A stretch of 13,084 nucleotides of DNA. Source: Hungatella sp. UBA3402 (GTDB taxonomy: Bacteria; Bacillota; Clostridia; Lachnospirales; Lachnospiraceae). The DNA lies in the NCBI GenBank assembly GCA_002358555.1, contig DEPC01000007.1, forward strand, positions 1 to 13,084, in the 5' to 3' direction. The notes beneath the pieces were generated by a model. That model was not told the DNA's origin, did no database searches, and saw only the letters and a list, made by a program, of their open reading frames with translations. Positions 7,926 through 13,084 of this stretch are shown piece after piece. Within the stretch, counting starts at the first letter, position 1. The number at the start of each line of letters is the position of its first letter. The position numbers and the translations under genes were made by a program.

Positions 7926-8879
7926 TTATTTTTTATATTCTCTTGGAGTACATCCAAAGGTTTGATGAAAAATATGGGTAAAATAGCTACTGCTGCTGAA
8001 TCCACAGGCAGCACTTACTTGAGTGACAGTCAGAGAGGTATGGGATAAAAGGCTGCATGCCTTATGTAGTCGATAATTGATAAGGTAAGAAAATGGAGAC
8101 TGTCCTAATGTTTCCTGGAAACAACGGTTGCACTCGCGTGGACTGATAAAACTAGAATCTGCAATCTGTTTTAAGGTCAATTTCTCTTGATAATGAGAAG
8201 CAATAAATTCCATCATAGTCTTAATTCGGTCATTTCTGGGGCGTTTTTTTGTTCCTGTCTGGAAATCTTTGGTGTAAGAGAAAAGGATTTTCCATAGCTT
8301 TGTCATAGATTCCCGTATTTCAAACTCATAGCCTTCTAATTCGGCAGTATAACAGTCAAAGGCTTTTCTCATAAGATTCATAGCTTCCTGATGGTCGGGA
8401 ATATCAGGGAAAAACCGGTATAGTTCTAATGATGGATGTTCTAGAATTGGGGTAATATAACGGGTCATCAGGATACTTGTCTCCTGACCTCCTATGAAAG
8501 AAGGGAGAAAGATATGTTCTTCTTGGATACAGGTCTGATGTTTAGGACAACAAGTCATATGTAGGACACCAGAATTGATAAAACCCCCTTCTCCTTGATG
8601 AAATGTATAAGAGCCACTGGGAAGAATATAATCTAAACTTCCACTGCGCATGTAGAAAAATTCTACCTCTTTATGCCAATGCCATGGGAAAATTCCTCCA
8701 GGGCAAGTGTGAATGGCGCAGAGTTCTGCCATATAAGGAAATTCAGGAGTAATAGGGTGAAGGGTTTCTTCTAAAGTCGATGCATTGATAGTGCTTGTGG
8801 AAGTGGTAATATAAGCTGATGTTTGACCACTGCCCATAGAAATAGAAGGCTGTGCGGAAACAATCGTATTTTTGTACAT
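7926..8879 (-). CDS. AraC-family transcriptional regulator with N-terminal cupin domain
   Basis: A 317-residue DNA-binding regulator. Residues about 45-130 form a cupin-type ligand-binding domain with a WHWHKEVEF segment (H67, H69, E73) and H107, a pattern seen in sugar-responsive AraC regulators. Residues about 215-317 form the AraC DNA-binding domain with two helix-turn-helix units: LTLKQIADSSFISPRECN around 233-257, and LTVTQVSAACGFSSSSYFTH followed by the family-typical FGCTPREYKK end. A short cysteine cluster (C110, C111, C117) follows the cupin strands; its role is unknown. The start is supported by AAGGA (8887-8891 on the reverse strand) 7 nt before the ATG. It is divergent from the MFS transporter gene, the usual layout for a regulator and its target, so control of the transporter/phosphatase operon and of itself is likely. 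It was not identified as any named regulator. No clear terminator separates it from carB. Confidence 0.93.
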   Translation of the reverse strand: MYKNTIVSAQPSISMGSGQTSAYITTSTSTINASTLEETLHPITPEFPYMAELCAIHTCPGGIFPWHWHKEVEFFYMRSGSLDYILPSGSYTFHQGEGGFINSGVLHMTCCPKHQTCIQEEHIFLPSFIGGQETSILMTRYITPILEHPSLELYRFFPDIPDHQEAMNLMRKAFDCYTAELEGYEFEIRESMTKLWKILFSYTKDFQTGTKKRPRNDRIKTMMEFIASHYQEKLTLKQIADSSFISPRECNRCFQETLGQSPFSYLINYRLHKACSLLSHTSLTVTQVSAACGFSSSSYFTHIFHQTFGCTPREYKK

Positions 8880-8893
8880 GGAAATTTCCTTCT

Positions 8894-8942
8894 GCCATAT
8901 AAGATGGCCATATTTTTATAATTTAAGACTATTTTTTGATAG
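8894..8942. promoter_or_regulatory. Candidate regulator-binding sites in the divergent AraC/MFS intergenic region
   Basis: The 131-bp divergent region holds a 7-bp direct repeat GCCATAT (8894-8900 and 8907-8913, 13 bp apart) and a small inverted repeat CTAT/ATAG (8929-8932 and 8939-8942). The inverted repeat lies immediately upstream of the MFS -35 element, where an AraC-type activator would sit; the direct repeat lies near the AraC gene start. A weak TATAAA on the minus strand near 8915-8920 could be the AraC -10 box, without a convincing -35. The operator assignment is an inference. Confidence 0.35.
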
Positions 8943-8944
8943 AA

Positions 8945-8974
8945 TTTACATAGAAAATGCAATATTATTATAAT
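8945..8974 (+). promoter_or_regulatory. Predicted promoter of the MFS-PHP-HAD operon
   Basis: A TTTACA -35 (8945-8950, one mismatch to consensus) and a perfect TATAAT -10 (8969-8974) are separated by 18 bp. Transcription would start near 8981, about 30 nt before the ATG at 9011. AGAGAGG lies 9 nt before that ATG. Confidence 0.6.
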
Positions 8975-9010
8975 AGTTCTTATAAAAAAGTACAAGAGAG
9001 GTAAACTAAA

Positions 9011-10177
9011 ATGTCATTGTTGCTTGCCATTATCTATATTGCATTTATCAGTTTAGGACTTCCAGATGCTCTGTTAGGTTCAGCCTGGCCCAGTATGCGG
9101 GGAGAATTAGGGGTTCCTTTATCTTATGCAGGAATCATTTCTATGATTATATCTGTTGGAACGATTATTTCTAGTTTGTGGGGAGATGCCTTGACAAAAA
9201 AGTTTGGAACAGGGAAATTGACTGCTATTAGTGTGGGTATAACAGCGGCAGCATTATGGGGATTTTCTATAGCAAATTCTTTTGTGATGCTCTGTGTAAT
9301 TGCCTTACCATATGGATTAGGGGCTGGAGCAGTAGATGCAGCGCTGAATAACTATGTGGCGCTTCACTATAAAGCCAGACATATGAGCTGGTTGCATTGT
9401 TTCTGGGGGATTGGAGCTTCTGTAGGACCATATATTATGGGAGCTTGCTTGGTAGGAGGATTTTCTTGGACTGGCGGATACCGAATTATCTCTATATTAC
9501 AGATAGGACTATCCATAGTCTTGTTTGCTACCCTTTCCATGTGGAAAAATACAAAAACTGTTTTCAAAGAAGAGGAACCAAAGATAGAGCGAATTCACCT
9601 CAAGGATGTCATAAAACTTTCGGGAGCAAAAGCAGCATTAACCTCCTTTTTCTGTTACTGTAGTTTGGAGCAGACAGCCGGATTGTGGGCAGCTAGTTAT
9701 ATGGTTATAAGCCGAGGAGTGTCAGCTAAGGAAGCAGCAAAATGGGCTTCTCTGTTTTATTTTGGGATTACTGTAGGGAGATTTATTTGTGGATTTATTA
9801 CCATAAAATTAGATGATAAAGCTATGGTACGCCTTGGGCAAAGCATTGCAGTAATAGGAATCATACTCCTTGCTTTGCCCTTTGGCCAGAGTATCACAGG
9901 TATTGGACTGGTATTGGTGGGAATGGGATGTGCACCCATTTATCCGGCACTTCTCCATGAGACACCAGAGAATTTTGGGGCTGAGTTGTCTCAGGTAGTG
10001 ATGGGGATGCAGATGGCCTGTGCCTATGTGGGGACTATGATTATGCCTCCATTATTTGGAACATTGTCAGAGCTAGTAGGTATTTGGCTGTATCCATGGT
10101 ATCTACTAATTATCACAGGAGTAATGGTGGCAATGGTGGAGAAACTAAACAGACTACCTAAAAAAAGGATTCCATAG
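9011..10177 (+). CDS. MFS transporter, 12 predicted membrane segments
   Basis: A 388-residue, strongly hydrophobic inner-membrane protein of major facilitator superfamily size. The chain starts directly with a membrane segment (LLLAIIYIAFISLGLPDALL). MFS motif A is visible between segments 2 and 3 as GDALTKKFGTGK (58-69), and a weaker repeat of it lies in the second half (GRFICGFITIKLDDK). A charged central loop (about 178-206, KTVFKEEEPKIERIHLKD) separates the two six-helix halves. The LGLPD-LLGSAWP start is like that of transporters grouped with fucose-permease-type (sugar) MFS proteins, but the substrate is not evident. It is the first gene of the operon driven by the divergent promoter. 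The next gene's AGGAG overlaps this gene's TAG stop, so translation of the two is probably coupled. Import of a sugar or a phosphorylated or polyol compound is an inference from neighbours encoding phosphatases; export cannot be excluded. Confidence 0.93.
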   Translation: MSLLLAIIYIAFISLGLPDALLGSAWPSMRGELGVPLSYAGIISMIISVGTIISSLWGDALTKKFGTGKLTAISVGITAAALWGFSIANSFVMLCVIALPYGLGAGAVDAALNNYVALHYKARHMSWLHCFWGIGASVGPYIMGACLVGGFSWTGGYRIISILQIGLSIVLFATLSMWKNTKTVFKEEEPKIERIHLKDVIKLSGAKAALTSFFCYCSLEQTAGLWAASYMVISRGVSAKEAAKWASLFYFGITVGRFICGFITIKLDDKAMVRLGQSIAVIGIILLALPFGQSITGIGLVLVGMGCAPIYPALLHETPENFGAELSQVVMGMQMACAYVGTMIMPPLFGTLSELVGIWLYPWYLLIITGVMVAMVEKLNRLPKKRIP

Positions 10178-10187
10178 GAGAACATCT

Positions 10188-10979
10188 ATGCTTATAGATT
10201 ATCATGTACATACATTATTTAGTGATGACTCTGATACTCCTATGGAGGAAGCTATAAGACAGGCAGTCATTTTGGGATTAAATGAAATTTGTTTTACAGA
10301 ACATATTGACTATGGAGTAAAAGAAGCCTTAAACTGTAATTGTGAAGCTTATTTTGAAGAGCTAAAACGATGCAGACAGGAATGGGGAAATCGAATCTGC
10401 ATCCGATCAGGTATGGAGTTTGGTATGCAGAGTCATACTATCAGCCGATTTCAAGAAACATTTGACAAATATCCATTTGATTTTATTATTCTTTCTTGTC
10501 ATCAGATAGAGAACCAGAAATTGGGGAATTATGAATTTCAACAAGGAAAAAGTCAAAAGGAGTATAACCGTAGGTATTATGAAGAAATTTTAAATGTGGT
10601 AAAGCAGTATGATGGTTACAGTGTTTTGGGTCATTTGGATATAATTCGCAGGTATGACCAAGCAGGGCCCTATCCGTTTGAATTGGTGAGAGATTTGGTA
10701 GAAGAAATTCTTCGAGTTGTGATTGCCAAGGGAAAGGGGATAGAAGTAAATACCTGTTGTTATCGCTTTAATTTTCCAGATTTGCTTCCCAGCAGAGAGA
10801 TTCTGAAATTATATCGAGAACTTGGCGGAGAGATTGTCACCATAGGCTCGGATGCCCATGCTCCTAGATGGGTTGGATGGGATTCAGAAGGAACTCAAGG
10901 AGAACTTCGAGAATTAGGATTTGAAGCAGTATATACATTTGAGAAAATGAAACCCATGCGCCATGCATTTTTAATGTGA
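10188..10979 (+). CDS. PHP-domain phosphatase, histidinol-phosphatase (HisJ/HisK-type) family
   Basis: A 263-residue cytoplasmic metal-dependent phosphoesterase. The PHP metal site is complete by eye: HVH (H6, H8), D13/D14, H39 in FTEHID, E77 in GMEFG, H105 in SCHQIE, H149 in GHLD, and D222/H224 in GSDAHAP. These bind the two or three metal ions of the histidinol-phosphate phosphatase family. Homologues hydrolyse L-histidinol phosphate in histidine synthesis, but no his gene is nearby, and the position between a transporter and a HAD phosphatase suggests that the true substrate may be another small phosphate ester. The start is supported by AGGAG (10176-10180), which overlaps the transporter stop, 7 nt before the ATG. 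The next gene's GAGGAGG overlaps this gene's TGA stop. The family assignment is firm; the reaction is uncertain. Confidence 0.88.
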   Translation: MLIDYHVHTLFSDDSDTPMEEAIRQAVILGLNEICFTEHIDYGVKEALNCNCEAYFEELKRCRQEWGNRICIRSGMEFGMQSHTISRFQETFDKYPFDFIILSCHQIENQKLGNYEFQQGKSQKEYNRRYYEEILNVVKQYDGYSVLGHLDIIRRYDQAGPYPFELVRDLVEEILRVVIAKGKGIEVNTCCYRFNFPDLLPSREILKLYRELGGEIVTIGSDAHAPRWVGWDSEGTQGELRELGFEAVYTFEKMKPMRHAFLM

Positions 10980-10989
10980 GGAGGAACAA

Positions 10990-11832
10990 ATGATAAAGAT
11001 AATTGCAATGGATATGGATGGAACTTTGTTAAACAGCCAAAAGAAGATTAGTCCAAAGACAAAGGAAGCTTTGATGAAGGCCCAAGAAGCAGGAATGATT
11101 CTAATTTTGGCATCAGGGCGGCCTACCAGCGGGCTGATGGAATTTGCAAAGGAACTGAAAATGGAACAGTATCATGGTCTATTAGTTTCCTACAATGGTT
11201 CTCAGGTAGTAGATTGCATGACGAAAAAGGTTTTGTTCAATCAAGCTATGACTGTGGAAGAAGGAAAAGCAGTTCTGGAACATATGAAAAAATTTGAACG
11301 AGTGCGTCCTATGATTGACCATGGAAAATATATGTATGTAAATAATGTCTATGACCAGATGATTTTCCTAAATGGAAAAGAATTTAATGTGATGGAATAT
11401 GAGTCCAGAGGCGGCAAGTTTTGTCTATGTGAGGAAGAAGACTTGGCAGCATTTGTGGATTTTCCTTTAAATAAAATTTTGACTACTTCTGACCCAGAAT
11501 ATTTACAGGAGCATTATAAAGAAATGATGGAGCCGTTTAAGGACACCTTAAGTTGCATGTTTACAGGAGCCTTTTATTTTGAATTTACAGCCAAAGGCAT
11601 CGATAAGGCAAAAGCATTAGACTCTGTGTTGACTCCTTTAGGATATCACAGAGAGGAGATGATTGCATTTGGAGATGGCCACAATGATGCATCCATGCTG
11701 GCTTATGCAGGAAGAAGTGTAGCTATGGCCAATGCAGTAGATGAATTAAAAGAACAGGCAGACGAGGTGACAGCTTCTAATGATGAAGATGGAATTGCTG
11801 TAATTGTAAAGCGATTGTTACCAGAAAGATGA
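10990..11832 (+). CDS. Cof-type HAD-superfamily phosphatase (type IIB), first copy
   Basis: A 280-residue cytoplasmic sugar-phosphate or cofactor phosphatase. HAD motif I is DMDGTLL (nucleophile D8, acid D10), motif II is S42 in ASGRP, motif III is K206 in GIDKAKAL, and motif IV is GDGHND (D229, D233) near the C-terminus. A cap domain of the C2b type lies between motifs II and III, the standard Cof/YbiV arrangement. Family members dephosphorylate sugar phosphates, pyridoxal phosphate or flavin mononucleotide with low specificity. It is the last gene of the operon: GAGGAGG (10978-10984) overlaps the stop of the PHP gene and sits 5 nt before the ATG. No hairpin terminator is visible after it. 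It is related to the next gene but clearly divergent from it. Confidence 0.95.
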   Translation: MIKIIAMDMDGTLLNSQKKISPKTKEALMKAQEAGMILILASGRPTSGLMEFAKELKMEQYHGLLVSYNGSQVVDCMTKKVLFNQAMTVEEGKAVLEHMKKFERVRPMIDHGKYMYVNNVYDQMIFLNGKEFNVMEYESRGGKFCLCEEEDLAAFVDFPLNKILTTSDPEYLQEHYKEMMEPFKDTLSCMFTGAFYFEFTAKGIDKAKALDSVLTPLGYHREEMIAFGDGHNDASMLAYAGRSVAMANAVDELKEQADEVTASNDEDGIAVIVKRLLPER

Positions 11833-11895
11833 TACATTGTTAGGAATCACTAAAAATATAATGGGAAATTTGTGAAAGTTTATTGTAAAAAATGA

Positions 11896-11943
11896 TTGTT
11901 CCGATATCAATTTTATGTTAAAATTTTTGTGAAATCGATTACA
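11896..11943 (+). promoter_or_regulatory. Predicted promoter with a cre-like operator at the start site
   Basis: A TTGTTC -35 (11896-11901) and TAAAAT -10 (11919-11924) are separated by exactly 17 bp, giving a predicted start near 11931. TGAAATCGATTACA at 11930-11943 fits the catabolite-responsive-element core TGNAANCGNWNNCA at every fixed position and sits on that start site. It is also part of a near-palindrome centred on CG, as bound by LacI-family proteins. Binding there would be expected to repress. A further small inverted repeat (TTACAT 11939-11944 / ATGTAA 11953-11958) overlaps its end. Confidence 0.5.
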
Positions 11944-11989
11944 TAAATAGAAATGTAAATTTTAATATAGCAAGTATCTGGAGGATAAG

Positions 11990-12820
11990 ATGGGTAGGAA
12001 GATTATTTTTTTAGATATTGACGGAACATTGACAGAGCCAGGAAGCAATGAACCCCCAAAATCTGCAATAAAGGCTGTGAGAGGAGCGCAAGAAAAAGGG
12101 CATTATGTATTTTTGTGTTCGGGAAGAAATTATGATATGTTATCACCTCTGTTGCCTTTTGGATTTGATGGAGTAGTGGCGAGCTGTGGCGGATATATCC
12201 AGTTTAAGGACCAGGTTATCTATGATTGCCCTATGACAGAAGAACAAAAGATAACAGCTATGGAAGTGTTAAAGAAGAATCAGGTGTTTCGGACAGTAGA
12301 ATGTATGGATGGCGCATATACAGACGAAGGACTAAAAGACTTTTTGGAAAACCATGCTTCAGAGGGTTCTAACAGTGAACTGCTGCGATGGAGGAAACAA
12401 CTGGAACAATCCTTAAATATCCGTCCTATGGCAGAATATCGTGGTCAACCAGTATATAAAATTGTAGTTATGGCAGAGTCTATCGAACAATTCCAAGAAC
12501 CAAAAGCAGTTTTAGGGCGGGAATTTCAGCTTTATCTGCAAGAACCAGACCAGTATGGATTTATCAATGGAGAGCTTGTCAACCGAAAATTTGATAAAGG
12601 AAAAGGTGTTCAGAAGGTCTGCGACTATTTAAAGATTCCAGTAAAAGATACCATAGGATTTGGAGACAGTATGAATGACGAGGAGATGCTAAAGACCGTG
12701 GGACTTAGCATCTGTATGGCCAATGGCAGTGAGAAGACGAAATCTCTTGCTGATGATATATGCCCAGCCGTAACAGAGGACGGGATGTATCGGGGATTTT
12801 TAAAATATGGATTATGTTAA
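11990..12820 (+). CDS. Cof-type HAD-superfamily phosphatase (type IIB), second copy
   Basis: A 276-residue cytoplasmic phosphatase. HAD motif I is FLDIDGTLT (D9, D11), motif II is S44 in CSGRN, motif III is K203 in FDKGKGV, and motif IV is GDSMND (D226, D230). The cap region between motifs II and III is of similar length to that of the first copy but differs in sequence, so the substrates may differ. The start is supported by GGAGG 5 nt before the ATG. It is separated from the operon by a 157-bp gap with its own promoter and cre-like site, so it can be controlled independently, possibly by carbon source. The pairing of two related phosphatases suggests local duplication followed by divergence, or independent recruitment. 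The specific substrate is not known. Confidence 0.95.
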   Translation: MGRKIIFLDIDGTLTEPGSNEPPKSAIKAVRGAQEKGHYVFLCSGRNYDMLSPLLPFGFDGVVASCGGYIQFKDQVIYDCPMTEEQKITAMEVLKKNQVFRTVECMDGAYTDEGLKDFLENHASEGSNSELLRWRKQLEQSLNIRPMAEYRGQPVYKIVVMAESIEQFQEPKAVLGREFQLYLQEPDQYGFINGELVNRKFDKGKGVQKVCDYLKIPVKDTIGFGDSMNDEEMLKTVGLSICMANGSEKTKSLADDICPAVTEDGMYRGFLKYGLC

Positions 12821-13060
12821 GTGACATATATTTATCACCTTAGAGACAGGGGCTTATCGCTATAATCGTTTATAATAGCTAAAAATGGGCTGTGAGAAAT
12901 GTCTTTTTCATACTCCTCAAAGCAATGATTTTTATTAGTTTGTTGTTTTTGGGAGAATGAAAGACTTTTTTCATAGCCTTTTCTTATAAAAGCTGTTCTA
13001 CATTTTTTAGTGAAAAGGTACTTTACTAAAAGAAATTTTTAAGTTTTAGAGAGATATTTT
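12821..13060. other. Non-coding gap, little recognisable content
   Basis: No convincing gene is present on either strand in this AT-rich gap. Small imperfect inverted repeats occur (GCTAT/ATAGC at 12859-12863 and 12875-12879; ATGAAA/TTTCAT near 12958-12975), but none has a good stem plus T-run, so no terminator for the phosphatase gene can be called with confidence. Confidence 0.6.
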
Positions 13061-13084
13061 ATGGATTATGATAGGATATATTTT
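13061..13084 (+). CDS. Possible start of a gene running off the window
   Basis: An ATG at 13061 opens a frame that stays open for eight codons (MDYDRIYF) to the window edge. A weak purine-rich AGAGAG (13048-13053) lies 7 nt upstream. The stretch is too short to judge coding potential or identity. Confidence 0.25.

Noticed and set aside
7827..8048. Plus-strand ORF spanning the carB/AraC junction
   Set aside because: It overlaps both well-supported minus-strand genes and the carB promoter, and it shows no recognisable protein features.
11930..11945. CRP-like site TGTGA-N6-TTACA
   Set aside because: One half deviates from consensus, and the CG-centred cre/LacI reading fits better for a Firmicute. 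The site is reported as cre-like instead.

Overview
The window looks like a chromosomal segment from a low-GC, Gram-positive gut clostridium, most likely Lachnospiraceae (Blautia/Dorea/Ruminococcus-like). The evidence is AT-rich DNA, strong AGGAGG-type ribosome binding sites, SigA-type promoters and the gene families present. This taxonomic call is an inference from family resemblance; no rRNA or other marker gene is present. No tRNA, rRNA, CRISPR array, insertion sequence, phage gene or attachment site was seen.

Layout. (1) 2-2294, plus strand: the 3' part of a gene joining a ParB-like segment to a BMP-family (basic membrane protein, nucleoside-binding) domain. It is followed after 1 nt by a small calcineurin-like phosphoesterase, so the two form a tight pair. 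(2) 2295-2563: a gap with imperfect hairpins. (3) 2564-4510, plus: a membrane-anchored L,D-transpeptidase with a long Pro/Thr/Gly tail that ends in tandem repeats. (4) 4535-4601: a strong hairpin with A and T tracts on either side, serving as a shared terminator for convergent genes. (5) 7850-4623, minus: carB, the large subunit of carbamoyl-phosphate synthase. It has its own promoter and no carA beside it. (6) 8879-7926, minus: an AraC-family regulator, divergent from (7) 9011-11832, plus: a compact operon of an MFS transporter, a PHP-family (histidinol-phosphatase-like) phosphatase and a Cof-type HAD phosphatase. (8) 11990-12820, plus: a second Cof-type HAD phosphatase with its own promoter and a catabolite-responsive-element-like site at the predicted transcription start. 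(9) 12821-13084: mostly empty, with a possible gene start at the very end.

How the parts may work together. The AraC regulator, transporter and two phosphatases look like a small uptake and dephosphorylation unit controlled from the divergent promoter region; the substrate cannot be read from the sequence. carB serves pyrimidine and arginine synthesis, and the L,D-transpeptidase acts on the cell wall. The least conventional item is the ParB-like/BMP protein coupled to a phosphoesterase that lacks the usual first metal-binding histidine. This may be an intracellular nucleoside- or nucleotide-responsive module rather than a transporter component.
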